A stretch of DNA of 64,000 bases from Bacillota bacterium (GTDB taxonomy: Bacteria; Bacillota; Clostridia; Christensenellales; Pumilibacteraceae). Within the stretch, counting starts at the first letter, position 1, and each line of letters opens with the position of its first letter. Below, piece by piece: positions 8,812 to 17,404 of this stretch. The notes beneath the pieces were generated by a model. That model was given only the letters and a program-made list of their open reading frames with translations, did no database searches and was not told where the DNA came from. The translations under genes and the position numbers were made by a program. The DNA is taken from assembly GCA_009780325.1 (NCBI GenBank), contig WRAF01000002.1:53733-117732 (forward strand). Direction: 5' to 3'.

Positions 8812-10278
8812 ATGAAGAGAATTAAAGCTGTTTTTTTTGCACTGATTATGGCTGCGATAAGTTTTAGTGGTGTAGTCATTTTTTCTGCATGTAATAGGGT
8901 GGAATTTAGCAACTCAAAATATACAATTATCGCTGATTTTGATTGTGAAAATGGAATAATCAATGCTGAATTAAATTTAGATTTTATTAATTGCACAGAT
9001 ATTGCTATGCCCGGATTAAAACTGCATTTATTTCCAAGAGCATATCGTGAGGGTGCAAGGTTTCCTGCAATATCTGCTAGTGAAATTGCAACAGCTTTTC
9101 CTAATGGTATTAGCTATGGAGATATGACTATTTTGTCTGTTTATAGAGAAGGCAAAGAGGTATCTATTATAAAAACAGGAGAAGATGAGGATATTTTATT
9201 CATTGAAGGCGAGATAGCGCCAGGAGCAAGAGTGGTTTTTGACATCAAATTTAGGGTGGATCTACCTAGAGTTAGACATAGATTAGGCATTTTTGATGGG
9301 GTAGTCAACCTAGGGAATTGGTTTCCTATAGCAAGCGTTTTTCAAAATGGTGAATTTTCTACTTTTCCATATTTTTCTATTGGTGACCCATTTTTTAGCC
9401 GAGTAGCAGATTTTGATGTGACTATTAGTACTAGAGAAAGTTTGGTGGTTGCAACTAGCGGGAGTCAACAAACTAGAGTAGAAAATGGGAGAAGAATTAC
9501 TATCGCTAGGATAGATAATGCTAGGGATTTTGCAGCGTCTATTGCAGAGTTTAATGTAGTGAGTGAGACTAGGGGCGGCGTAGAGGTAAATTTCTATTTT
9601 AAACAGCATACAAATGCTAATGAGATTTTGACTGTTGCATTTGAGGCGCTGGATACTTTTGGAAAATTATTTGGGAATTATGCATACGATAGTTTGTCTA
9701 TAGTAAAAACTCCGTTTTTGCATGGAGGAATGGAATACCCTGCGATTATTTTTATTTCTGATGCTTTGAGTTTAGATTTTTTTATTGAGGTGGTGGTTCA
9801 CGAAATTGCTCATCAATGGTGGTATGCGGCTGTAGGGAATTGTCAAATTACAGAGCCATGGATTGATGAAGGATTGGCAGAGTACTCTACTTCTTTATTT
9901 TTTGAGTTTAATCCTAGGCATGGTGTGACTATGGAGCAAAGGATATCAGCAGCTTGGAGAAATTATGTGTTGTTTATTGATTTATATAAGGATGGAGGGA
10001 GAGGTGATACAAGTATGAATAGACATTTATACCAGTTTAGCACATCTATTGAATATGCGATTTTGGTATATACAAAGGGCGGATTGATGTTTGATACTTT
10101 AAGGGCATGGATAGGTGATAATGCATTTTTTGATGGTCTTAAAAATTTTTATAGTGAGTTTATGTTTGGTATAGCAACAGGTGATGATTTGATTAAAGCG
10201 TTTGAAAATGCAAGCGGAAGAAACTTAGCAAGTTTTTTTGATAGCTGGCTTAATGGAAGGATAACGGCTGTTAGATAA
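8812..10278 (+). CDS. M1-family zinc metallopeptidase, lipoprotein
   Basis: 488 residues from ATG 8812, which has GGAG upstream. The lipoprotein signal ends at FSAC (Cys27), so the enzyme is anchored outside the membrane. The gluzincin zinc site is intact: H330-E331-I-A-H334 and, exactly 18 residues later, E353 in EPWIDEGLAEYS. HGGMEYPAI precedes it and corresponds to the substrate-binding GxMEN loop of M1 aminopeptidases. An N-terminal beta-sandwich domain (about 30-220) carries the usual M1 fold. The likely role is trimming peptides at the cell surface. It lies 49 nt before an amidase gene on the same strand. Confidence 0.85.
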   Translation: MKRIKAVFFALIMAAISFSGVVIFSACNRVEFSNSKYTIIADFDCENGIINAELNLDFINCTDIAMPGLKLHLFPRAYREGARFPAISASEIATAFPNGISYGDMTILSVYREGKEVSIIKTGEDEDILFIEGEIAPGARVVFDIKFRVDLPRVRHRLGIFDGVVNLGNWFPIASVFQNGEFSTFPYFSIGDPFFSRVADFDVTISTRESLVVATSGSQQTRVENGRRITIARIDNARDFAASIAEFNVVSETRGGVEVNFYFKQHTNANEILTVAFEALDTFGKLFGNYAYDSLSIVKTPFLHGGMEYPAIIFISDALSLDFFIEVVVHEIAHQWWYAAVGNCQITEPWIDEGLAEYSTSLFFEFNPRHGVTMEQRISAAWRNYVLFIDLYKDGGRGDTSMNRHLYQFSTSIEYAILVYTKGGLMFDTLRAWIGDNAFFDGLKNFYSEFMFGIATGDDLIKAFENASGRNLASFFDSWLNGRITAVR

Positions 10279-10327
10279 TTTTATAATTATTATTGCTATA
10301 CATTATATTTAAACAAGGAGTAAACAT

Positions 10328-11038
10328 ATGTTTGTTACAATTAAAATGAAAACAATTGCAATTATTTTAGTAATAATAATTGTAATTGGTGCTGGTATTG
10401 GGATATATTTTGCAGTGCGTCCTGCAAGTGCTGACATTGCTAATGGCAAGACGATTGTACTTGATCCTGGGCATGGCGGCAGAGACGGAGGAGTGATTGG
10501 CAGCACTGGGATAAGAGAGTCGGATATAAATTTGGCTATTGCTTTGGCTGCTGAGAGGTTTTTGCTTGAGAAAGGGTATACTGTTGTGCTGACAAGGAGA
10601 AATAGTGATGGATTATATGCGCCTACTGATCAGAATAAAAAAATGGCGGATATGAATAGAAGAAGACAAATTATTGAAGAGGCTAGACCAGATTTGGTTG
10701 TGAGTATTCATCAGAATTCTTTTCCTGGGGCTAGTGTGCGTGGACCTAGAGTTTTTTATGCTAAGGGGAGTGAAGATGGAAAAGCGGTTGCCGAGCATGT
10801 GCAGTCTAGTATGAATAATGCGCTTGTATCTAGTGCGCCAGCTGCGGTGGGGGATTATTTTATATTAGAGAAAACGCAGTTCACCAGTATTTTGATTGAG
10901 TGTGGTTTTTTGACTAATCCAGAAGAGGAGAGGCTTTTAGCGACAACTGAATATCAGCAAAAACTTGGTTTTGTGATTTTCTTTGCGATACATACTTTAT
11001 TAAATGATGCAAGCATGACAGGTATAGTGGTTGGGTAG
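10328..11038 (+). CDS. N-acetylmuramoyl-L-alanine amidase (Amidase_3, CwlD-like)
   Basis: 236 residues with AAGGAG 7 nt before the ATG. One N-terminal transmembrane helix (about 7-28) anchors a periplasm-side catalytic domain. The zinc-binding residues of the Amidase_3 fold are visible in LDPGHGG, in RESDINL (Glu) and in VSIHQN (His). The catalytic Glu is in ILIECGFLTNPEE. The enzyme cleaves the MurNAc-L-Ala bond of peptidoglycan. The size and single anchor resemble CwlD, which prepares muramic-lactam in spore cortex, but a vegetative wall hydrolase is equally possible. A terminator follows. Confidence 0.85.
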   Translation: MFVTIKMKTIAIILVIIIVIGAGIGIYFAVRPASADIANGKTIVLDPGHGGRDGGVIGSTGIRESDINLAIALAAERFLLEKGYTVVLTRRNSDGLYAPTDQNKKMADMNRRRQIIEEARPDLVVSIHQNSFPGASVRGPRVFYAKGSEDGKAVAEHVQSSMNNALVSSAPAAVGDYFILEKTQFTSILIECGFLTNPEEERLLATTEYQQKLGFVIFFAIHTLLNDASMTGIVVG

Positions 11039-11157
11039 CAGCTAGAATATAGCACAAATAAATTCAATGAATTTAAGTTGACATTAAAAATCTATTTTGC
11101 TATTGTTTATCATTAAAATTGTTTCGAGTTCAGATGAATGAATATTATTATTTGCTT

Positions 11158-11193
11158 TAAAACTATTAAAAAAATTTTAATAGTTTTATTTTT
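11158..11193 (+). terminator. rho-independent terminator after the amidase gene
   Basis: A 14-bp perfect stem TAAAACTATTAAAA / TTTTAATAGTTTTA with a 3-nt loop, followed by T residues. Confidence 0.7.
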
Positions 11194-11207
11194 ATATTAA
11201 AAAACTG

Positions 11208-11274
11208 TTGACATATATATGTTTTATATGGTATAAATAATTAGTAATGATTATTAATAAGTAATTATTACTAA
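11208..11274 (+). promoter_or_regulatory. rubrerythrin promoter with PerR-like operator
   Basis: TTGACA (11208-11213), 18-bp spacer, TATAAA (11232-11237). Just downstream, over the expected start site, are 13-bp inverted arms TTAGTAATGATTA (11241-11253) and TAATTATTACTAA (11262-11274) with one mismatch. They resemble PerR/Fur boxes of the TTATAATNATTATAA type. Because perR is the second gene of this transcript, autoregulation by peroxide is the natural reading. Confidence 0.7.
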
Positions 11275-11300
11275 TTATTTATAAATAGGAGAAAGAAAAA

Positions 11301-11852
11301 ATGAAAAAATTTAGTTGTACAATTTGTGGATTTATGCATGAGGGCAAAACTGTGCCTGATAAGTGTCCCACTTGCAAAGTGGGAGTTGACAAATTTGTGG
11401 AGGTTAAGGAGGGCAGTCTTAACTTTGCAGATGAGCACAGGATTGGTGTTGCTAAGGGCATTGATCCTTGGATAGTTGAGGGGTTAAGGGCAAATTTTGT
11501 GGGAGAGTGCACAGAAGTTGGTATGTATCTTGCAATGAGTCGTCAAGCTGATAGAGAAGGATATCCTGAAGTAGCAGAGGCTTATAAAAGGATTGCTTTT
11601 GAAGAGGCAGAGCATGCGGCAAAATTTGCAGAGTTATTAGGTGAAGTTGTGGATATTTCTACTAAGAAAAACCTAGAAGCTAGAGTTATGGCAGAGCAAG
11701 GAGCGACGCAAGGTAAATTTGATATTGCGAAAAAAGCAAAAGAGCTAGGGCTTGATGCGATACATGACACTGTTCATGAAATGGCAAAGGATGAGGCAAG
11801 GCATGGTAGGGCATTTAATGGTTTATTGCAAAGACATTTTGGCAATAAATAA
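11301..11852 (+). CDS. rbr: reverse rubrerythrin (peroxide reductase)
   Basis: 183 residues with AGGAG before the ATG. The rubredoxin domain is N-terminal (CTICGF and CPTCKV, an Fe(Cys)4 site), followed by a ferritin-like four-helix domain with di-iron ligands in [17 protein letters not shown] and DEARHGRAF. This reversed domain order is the reverse-rubrerythrin type of anaerobes, which reduces hydrogen peroxide and can act with oxygen-scavenging electron chains. It sits 18 nt before perR under a PerR-like operator, so it is probably induced by oxidative stress. Confidence 0.92.
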   Translation: MKKFSCTICGFMHEGKTVPDKCPTCKVGVDKFVEVKEGSLNFADEHRIGVAKGIDPWIVEGLRANFVGECTEVGMYLAMSRQADREGYPEVAEAYKRIAFEEAEHAAKFAELLGEVVDISTKKNLEARVMAEQGATQGKFDIAKKAKELGLDAIHDTVHEMAKDEARHGRAFNGLLQRHFGNK

Positions 11853-11870
11853 TCAGGTGGAGAGGCTTTT

Positions 11871-12278
11871 ATGAGGCTGATAAAAAGAAATACTATACAA
11901 AAAAAATGGATATTAGAAGCGATTAAAGAGCTTAATACCCATGCAGCAGCAGAAGAAGTGTATGATTTTATTGCTAAGAGCAATCCGACTATTAGCAAGG
12001 GCACAGTATATCGCAATATGAGTCAGATGGCAAAGGATGGAGAGTTATTAAATATAGGTTCATTTTTAGGCGCAACGCATTATGATCATAATTTACATGA
12101 GCATGCACATTTTGTGTGCAATGTTTGTGGTATGATTTTTGATGTTGAGTGTGATGAAAATCTATTAGGGAGTTTAAAGGATACCATTGTGGTGAGTGAC
12201 GAGTATAAGATAAGCAGCTGCAATGTTTCTTTTGGCGGAGTATGCGCTAAGTGTGGTTTGAAAAGGGAAACAATATGA
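11871..12278 (+). CDS. perR: Fur-family peroxide-stress regulator PerR
   Basis: 135 residues with GGAGAGG upstream. The N-terminal winged helix includes SKGTVYRNMSQMAKDGELL. The regulatory metal site region reads HYDHNLHEHAHFVC. The structural zinc site is made of CNVC and CAKC. His-rich regulatory ligands and genetic linkage to rubrerythrin favour PerR over Fur or Zur. It should repress the rbr-perR operon and release it when peroxide oxidises a ligand histidine. A terminator follows. Confidence 0.85.
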   Translation: MRLIKRNTIQKKWILEAIKELNTHAAAEEVYDFIAKSNPTISKGTVYRNMSQMAKDGELLNIGSFLGATHYDHNLHEHAHFVCNVCGMIFDVECDENLLGSLKDTIVVSDEYKISSCNVSFGGVCAKCGLKRETI

Positions 12279-12286
12279 GCAAATAA

Positions 12287-12327
12287 AAAAGTCTTGTAAA
12301 TTTTCATTAATTTATGAGACTTTTGTT
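12287..12327 (+). terminator. terminator of the rbr-perR operon
   Basis: AAAAGTCT pairs with AGACTTTT, with an inner GTAAATT/AATTTATG extension, followed by T residues. Confidence 0.65.
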
Positions 12328-12386
12328 TAAGTATTAAAAATGAGTTGGCTAAAAGTATTATTGATTAAGAATTAAGTGGAATTTAT

Positions 12387-12415
12387 TAGACTTATCTGAA
12401 TTTTTGTGGTATAAT
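12387..12415 (+). promoter_or_regulatory. aro operon promoter (leaderless layout)
   Basis: TAGACT (12387-12392), 17-bp spacer, TATAAT (12410-12415). The aroC ATG at 12422 follows after 6 nt with no Shine-Dalgarno, so the mRNA should begin at the start codon. Confidence 0.7.
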
Positions 12416-12421
12416 CCACCT

Positions 12422-13456
12422 ATGATTAAATTTAATTATGGTGGATTTTCTCATTCTGAAGGGATGTATGGTATCTTAGAGGGTATTCCTTTTGGATTGA
12501 AAATTGATGAGTTTAAGATTAATGAATTGTTAAAGGAGCGGCAGTTTGGATTAGGTAGAAGTGAAAGACAGGCAGCAGAAGTTGATAAAATTAAGATATT
12601 AAGTGGAATTATTGATGGGATTAGTGTAGGCGCTCCGCTTGTTTTTTGTGTAAATAATAAAGTCAAAGATAGAGTGAAGTTTAGTGTGCCAAGACCTAAT
12701 CATGCAGATTTGGCTGGGGCGATTAAAAATGGGATGATAGATACTGGAGGGGACGTTGATTTTTCTATAATTAGTGAGGCGGCTAGTGGAAGGAATACTG
12801 TTATTGTTTCTGCAGCTGGGGCGATATGTATGCAGGTTTTGGATAAATTAGGGATAGAGTTTGCACACAGAATTATTAATATTGCTGGTATTGATTATAA
12901 AGATAAAGATGGTATAGAAAAATTTATTGAAGGATTAAGATTGTTGGAGGATACGGCTGGCGGCGCAGGTGAAGTTGTGGTTAAGGGATTAAGAGCAGGA
13001 GTGGGCGGTTATGCTAGTTTGAATGATAAACTTGATGGAAAATTGGCGGGGGCAGTGATGAGTGTGCCTAGTATTAAGGCAATTGAGATTGGGAGAGGAA
13101 AAGAATTTGAGATGCTGCTTGGAAGCGAGTGTGCTGATGAAATTTATTTAGATGCAAAAACAATCAAACGCAAGTCTAATAATTGCGGCGGAATAGAGGG
13201 TGGTGTATCTAATGGACAAGAGATTTTGGTTAGATTTAGTGTTAAACCTTTGCCTAGTGTTTTTAAAGATATAAAAAGCATTGATTTTAATACTTTGCAA
13301 AAAGCGAATTTAAAAAAACTACGTACAGATGTTTGTGCAGTTGAAAGTGTATCGTGTGTAGTTAAGGCTGTTATTGCAATAGAAATTTTAAAGCAGATTA
13401 TTCTGCAGTTTAATTCAAGTACAATGGATAAATTGATAAAGGACTATGAAGCATGA
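12422..13456 (+). CDS. aroC: chorismate synthase
   Basis: The final shikimate-pathway enzyme; it makes chorismate from EPSP using reduced FMN. The start at ATG 12422 gives MIKFNYGG and 344 residues, near the usual 350-390. Motifs seen: SHSEGMYGILEGIPFG (the family normally has SHG), RPNHADLAGAIK, SEAASGRNTVIVSAAGAI, and the FMN-binding GGVSNGQEILVRFSVKP. The protein is noticeably divergent (RPN rather than RPG). It is the first gene of a tightly packed operon; the stop overlaps the aroB start by 4 nt. Confidence 0.9.
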   Translation: MIKFNYGGFSHSEGMYGILEGIPFGLKIDEFKINELLKERQFGLGRSERQAAEVDKIKILSGIIDGISVGAPLVFCVNNKVKDRVKFSVPRPNHADLAGAIKNGMIDTGGDVDFSIISEAASGRNTVIVSAAGAICMQVLDKLGIEFAHRIINIAGIDYKDKDGIEKFIEGLRLLEDTAGGAGEVVVKGLRAGVGGYASLNDKLDGKLAGAVMSVPSIKAIEIGRGKEFEMLLGSECADEIYLDAKTIKRKSNNCGGIEGGVSNGQEILVRFSVKPLPSVFKDIKSIDFNTLQKANLKKLRTDVCAVESVSCVVKAVIAIEILKQIILQFNSSTMDKLIKDYEA

Positions 13457-14439
13457 TAGAATTAAAAATTGAAAACTTAAAGGCTTTTATTAAAAATTAT
13501 TTTACAGTTATAGATAAAAATGTTTATGATAAATGGCATATGTTTTTACCTGAAAACTGTATTGTAATGAGTGGCGGAGAGTCTATAAAAAATTTTGATT
13601 CGGTTAAAATATTGATTGGGGAGTTAGTTAAGAAAGGGTTTAATAAAAATGATAGAATAGCAGCTATAGGTGGTGGTGCACTTTTAGATTTAGTTGGATT
13701 TGTTGCATCTATTTATATGAGAGGGATAGAGTGGGTGAATGTTCCTACTACGCTTGTATCGATGGTTGATAGCAGTATCGGTGGAAAAACAGCGATTAAT
13801 TTTTCAAAAGAAGATGGGATTAGTTTCAAAAATCTTGTAGGGAGTTTTCATGTTCCTAAAAAGACTTTTTTTTGTTTTAAATTTTTAGAGAGCCTTAATC
13901 AATCAGAAATTAAAAATGGCTGGGGTGAAATAATTAAAACAGCACTTTTAGATAGAAACATTTTTGATTTAGTTAATGTGTTTGGCAAAAAAAATATGAT
14001 ACAAACTAGTGTTTGCGAACAATTAATTGATATTATTAAAGCATGCGTTAGATTTAAAAATGAGATTATTAAAAAAGATTTGCTAGATACAGAGATTAGA
14101 AAATTTCTAAATTTAGGTCATACGATTGGACATGGTTTAGAAAGTGCATATGGATTTAGTCATGGTGTGTGTATAGCAAAAGGGATTGAGTTGGAGTATA
14201 AGATTTTAGGTGACATCAAAAAAGACATAAAGAATTGGATATATGATAGGACTAGTATATTATGCGAGGGTGTGTTTGAATTTGGTATTGACATTGAGAG
14301 GGTGTTAACGGCTATGATGATGGATAAAAAAAATGAGGACGGTCTTTTAAACTTTGTTGTTTTAAAAGATATTGGGGCAGCTGAGATGATTAAAATTACA
14401 AGGGAAGAATTTCAAAATAGATGGAAAAATATAGTTTAG
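13453..14439 (+). CDS. aroB: 3-dehydroquinate synthase
   Basis: Converts DAHP to 3-dehydroquinate using NAD and a divalent metal. The 328 residues are a little short for AroB. The NAD-binding GGGALLDLVGFVAS stands for the usual GGGVVGDLAGFVA. Also present are RGIEWVNVPTTLVSMVDSSIGGKTAIN, GWGEIIKTALL and the metal-ligand segment NLGHTIGHGLESAYGFSHG. ATG overlaps the aroC stop (ATGA). An exact copy of the CAAACTAGTGTTTG dyad lies inside the gene at 14002-14015. The 3' end overlaps aroA by 19 nt. Confidence 0.9.
   Translation: MIELKIENLKAFIKNYFTVIDKNVYDKWHMFLPENCIVMSGGESIKNFDSVKILIGELVKKGFNKNDRIAAIGGGALLDLVGFVASIYMRGIEWVNVPTTLVSMVDSSIGGKTAINFSKEDGISFKNLVGSFHVPKKTFFCFKFLESLNQSEIKNGWGEIIKTALLDRNIFDLVNVFGKKNMIQTSVCEQLIDIIKACVRFKNEIIKKDLLDTEIRKFLNLGHTIGHGLESAYGFSHGVCIAKGIELEYKILGDIKKDIKNWIYDRTSILCEGVFEFGIDIERVLTAMMMDKKNEDGLLNFVVLKDIGAAEMIKITREEFQNRWKNIV
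14002..14015 (+). repeat. dispersed dyad CAAACTAGTGTTTG (copy in aroB)
   Basis: Exact 14-mer with CAAAC/GTTTG arms and a TAGT centre, inside the aroB coding sequence. See the other copies at 20748, 35874 and 52251. Confidence 0.8.
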
Positions 14440-15608
14440 CACAATTTAATGTAGTTGACAAAAGTATTGCACAGCGAGCGATTATAATTAGCGAGCTTTT
14501 TTTTGATGGACGAGTGAAAATAGATTATTTAGACGGCAGCTTATGTGAAGATATTTTAAGTGCAAAAAAATGTGTGAAAATGATGAAAAGTTCTAATGAG
14601 ATTATTAAGCTAGATGCTGGAAATTCTGCAACTACTCTTAGATTATTGGTTGGGGCAGCGGTTGGCTTAAGGAGAGAAATTGAAATTAGCGGAGATGAAA
14701 GTCTAAATAAAAGGTGTATGAAAGGTTTGATAAATGCATTAAAACATATGAACGCAAGTGTGTTTGGCATTGAAAAAACTGATAAAATATTGCCTCCTAT
14801 AAGGGTGAAGCAGAGTGATAATCTAAAGGCAATTGAATTTAATAATGAAAAACTGTCCGCTCAAATTAAAAGTGCGGTGCTGCTTGCGGGTTTTAATTTA
14901 GATAAAAAGACTATTGTTTATGAAAGGGTGCATACAAGAAATCATACTGAGCTTATGCTTGAATATTTAAATAGTTTTTGTAAAAATAGTGAAATTGATT
15001 TAAAGATTCCTTTTGATATTTCGGCTGCGGCGTTTATTATAGCGCTAGCTATTTTAAAACAAGGTGCAATGCTTAAGATTAGCAGTTTAGGGATAAATCC
15101 TACTAGAACTGGATATATTGAAGCATTAAAAAATGCAGGATTTAATATCAATATAATTGAAAATGGATTATATGGGCTAGAAAAAGTAGGCAGTATTTAT
15201 GTAAAATATGATGCAAACATTAGTTTGTCACCATTTAATCTAGATGGCGATGACATAGCTAGGGTCATTGATGAGGTGCCAATTTTATGTATGGTTGCAA
15301 GTTTTATTAAGGGTGAGAGTGTTTTTAAAAACTTAGGAGCATTAAAAAATAAAGAGACAAATAGGATAAACGGAATCTTTTATATGCTGAAAAGCTTTGG
15401 AGTTGATATAAAAATGATAGGAGATACTTTAAAAATAAATGGCGGAGAGTTTAAAGAGACTAAAAAACCTGTGATTAAATCTAAAGATCATAGAATAATA
15501 ATGGCTGCTTTTATAATGGGCAAACTATTAAAAGGATGTGATATTATGTATCCAGAGTGTGTTTCAGTTAGTTATCCTAATTTTTTTGAGGATGTTAAAT
15601 ACATATGA
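14421..15608 (+). CDS. aroA: 3-phosphoshikimate 1-carboxyvinyltransferase (EPSP synthase)
   Basis: Transfers enolpyruvate from PEP to shikimate-3-phosphate. 395 residues, shorter than the usual 420-440. The N-terminal VVDKSIAQRA keeps the Lys, Ser and Arg of the GDKSxxxR loop. The PEP loop reads DAGNSATTLRLL, placing Ala70 where E. coli has Gly96; Ala at this place is typical of glyphosate-insensitive class II enzymes. Later motifs are DEVPILCMVAS, KETNRI and KDHRIIMAAF. The start overlaps aroB by 19 nt and the stop overlaps aroE by 4 nt, so translation is probably coupled. Confidence 0.88.
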   Translation: MEKYSLAQFNVVDKSIAQRAIIISELFFDGRVKIDYLDGSLCEDILSAKKCVKMMKSSNEIIKLDAGNSATTLRLLVGAAVGLRREIEISGDESLNKRCMKGLINALKHMNASVFGIEKTDKILPPIRVKQSDNLKAIEFNNEKLSAQIKSAVLLAGFNLDKKTIVYERVHTRNHTELMLEYLNSFCKNSEIDLKIPFDISAAAFIIALAILKQGAMLKISSLGINPTRTGYIEALKNAGFNINIIENGLYGLEKVGSIYVKYDANISLSPFNLDGDDIARVIDEVPILCMVASFIKGESVFKNLGALKNKETNRINGIFYMLKSFGVDIKMIGDTLKINGGEFKETKKPVIKSKDHRIIMAAFIMGKLLKGCDIMYPECVSVSYPNFFEDVKYI

Positions 15609-16255
15609 AAAAATTCTTTTTAATAGGTAATGATATTTCTAAATCGTTGTCTCCAAAAATTCATAGTATTATTTATAGAGAATACGATATTGATGCTAAG
15701 TATGAGTTATATCAGATTCAAGATATTAAAGAAGCCATAAAACTATTTAATATTGCTGATGGATTAAATATCACTGCTCCATTTAAGGATAAAATCACTA
15801 AATATTTAAAACATAATTTTGCTCAAATAAATAGTGTAAACACGATGATTGTACATAATTTAAGCGGGTATTCAACTGATGGATTAGGATTTATGCTTGA
15901 TGCAAAAAGACTTGGTTTGAATATAAAAAGAGTATATATAATTGGGAGCGGCGGAGCGGCAATATCAATTATGCACGAATTGAGTAAAATTGAGAGTGAA
16001 ATTTTTATACATGATAGAAAGCACGATGTTTTTGATACAATAAAAAAAATCAATCCATCTTTGGTTATTAATGCTACACCAGTTAAGTTTGGGCTTGACA
16101 AGGTGTATGATTTAAAGTATAATGATTATGAGGGGATAAGTGGGATTGGAATGCTGATTTATCAAGCGATTTTGTCATCGGAGTTATTTTTAGGGACTAA
16201 GATTAATTTGAGCATTTTTTCAAAAATTTTAAGGTGTATACAAAATGAAAATTAA
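15605..16255 (+). CDS. aroE: shikimate dehydrogenase, short form
   Basis: NADPH-dependent reduction of 3-dehydroshikimate to shikimate. Only 216 residues against the usual 270-290. Catalytic Lys61 lies in NITAPFKDK and Asp92 in GYSTDGLGF. A nucleotide-binding GSGGAA loop follows. The shortening falls in the C-terminal Rossmann half, whose secondary structure looks compressed, but the frame is clean. The operon context supports a working enzyme. It overlaps aroA by 4 nt and aroQ by 11 nt. Confidence 0.85.
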   Translation: MKKFFLIGNDISKSLSPKIHSIIYREYDIDAKYELYQIQDIKEAIKLFNIADGLNITAPFKDKITKYLKHNFAQINSVNTMIVHNLSGYSTDGLGFMLDAKRLGLNIKRVYIIGSGGAAISIMHELSKIESEIFIHDRKHDVFDTIKKINPSLVINATPVKFGLDKVYDLKYNDYEGISGIGMLIYQAILSSELFLGTKINLSIFSKILRCIQNEN

Positions 16256-16664
16256 AATTATAAGTGGAGCAAATCTTAATATATTAGAGCGGAGAGGGAG
16301 TGAATACGGGAATATAAGCTATAATGAGCTGGTCAATAAGATTAAAGAGTTTGCTAAAGAAATCAACAGTAAAATCAAATTAGAATTTTTCATTTCTAAT
16401 TATGAAGGGGAAATAATAGAAGAGCTTCATAATAATGATGCAGATGCTTTGATAATAAATGCTGGTGCTTATTCACATTATTCACTGGCGATTGCTGATG
16501 CAATTAAAAGCTTGACTGTTTCTATAATTGAGGTTCATCTAACTAATATTCACTCAACAGGCAGGCATATAAGTATAACTGGAGCGGTATGCGATGGGGT
16601 AATTAGCGGTTTTGGAATTTATGGTTATAAATTGGCAATACAGCAATTGCTGAATAAAAAATAA
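16245..16664 (+). CDS. aroQ: type II 3-dehydroquinate dehydratase
   Basis: Dehydrates 3-dehydroquinate to 3-dehydroshikimate. 139 residues, standard for the dodecameric type II enzyme. Motifs: the N-terminal GANLNILERRGSEYG loop with catalytic Arg and Tyr, FISNYEGEIIEELH, INAGAYSHYSLAIADAI and EVHLTNIHSTGRH. The downstream ITGAVCDGVISGFG corresponds to the usual SPVAxGVIxGFG. It overlaps aroE by 11 nt. Confidence 0.92.
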   Translation: MKIKIISGANLNILERRGSEYGNISYNELVNKIKEFAKEINSKIKLEFFISNYEGEIIEELHNNDADALIINAGAYSHYSLAIADAIKSLTVSIIEVHLTNIHSTGRHISITGAVCDGVISGFGIYGYKLAIQQLLNKK

Positions 16665-16677
16665 GAAGGAGAAACAT

Positions 16678-17196
16678 ATGAAAAAGACATTAAACAGGAT
16701 TGCATTTATTGGAATGATGGGAACAGGAAAAAGTATAAGCGGCAGAAAAATTGCAGAAAAATTGCAGCTTAGTTTTTCAGATTTAGATGATGTATTAATC
16801 AATAGGATGGGGATGTCTATTGCTCAGGCTTTTATTGTGTTTGGTGAAAAGGTTTTTAGAGATTATGAGACTAATGCACTTTTAGAGGTGGTTTGGAACG
16901 AAAGGATAGTGATAGCATGCGGCGGGGGGGTGGCATTAAAAAAAGAAAATATGGATATATTGGACGGTTATATCAAGGTGCGTTTGACTGCAAGTCCTGA
17001 TACTATCTATAATAGAATAAAAGATGATTTTACTAGACCGCTTATAAAGGATAATTCTCCTCCAGCTTTGGCTAAAATTATTGATGAAAGAGAAAGCAAA
17101 TATGCTGAGTATGCGGACATAACGGTGAATACTGATAATAAAAGTATAGAAGAGGTAGTAGAGGAAATTATAAAAGAGCTGGAAAAACATAAATAA
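16678..17196 (+). CDS. aroK: shikimate kinase
   Basis: Phosphorylates shikimate at O3. 172 residues with AAGGAG before the ATG. The Walker A loop is GMMGTGKS. Shikimate-binding motifs are DLDDVL, FRDYET and ACGGGVAL; the lid region carries DDFTRPLI and the adenine-loop region RESKYAEYAD. It is the last gene of the aro operon; a perfect 18-bp terminator follows. The operon thus encodes every step from DAHP to chorismate; DAHP synthase is not in the window. Confidence 0.93.
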   Translation: MKKTLNRIAFIGMMGTGKSISGRKIAEKLQLSFSDLDDVLINRMGMSIAQAFIVFGEKVFRDYETNALLEVVWNERIVIACGGGVALKKENMDILDGYIKVRLTASPDTIYNRIKDDFTRPLIKDNSPPALAKIIDERESKYAEYADITVNTDNKSIEEVVEEIIKELEKHK

Positions 17197-17205
17197 AGAA
17201 AATAC

Positions 17206-17252
17206 AATATAAAAATCGCACTTTCATAACTAAGTGCGATTTTTATATTAAT
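17206..17252. terminator. bidirectional terminator between aroK and nadE
   Basis: A perfect 18-bp stem (17206-17223 with 17232-17249), containing TCGCACTT/AAGTGCGA, is flanked by A and T runs on both sides. It suits the convergent aroK(+) and nadE(-). Confidence 0.85.
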
Positions 17253-17404
17253 AATTTTTTATAACGGGCTGATAATATTATGCAACAAAAATAAATAAAG
17301 AAGAGATTTTTGCAAGATGACATGAAATTTAGATTTAAGCGGAGTAGTTTCTAGTGTTTATTGAACAATTTTAAATTTTGTTATGCCGTATCTTTACTAT
17401 CTTA

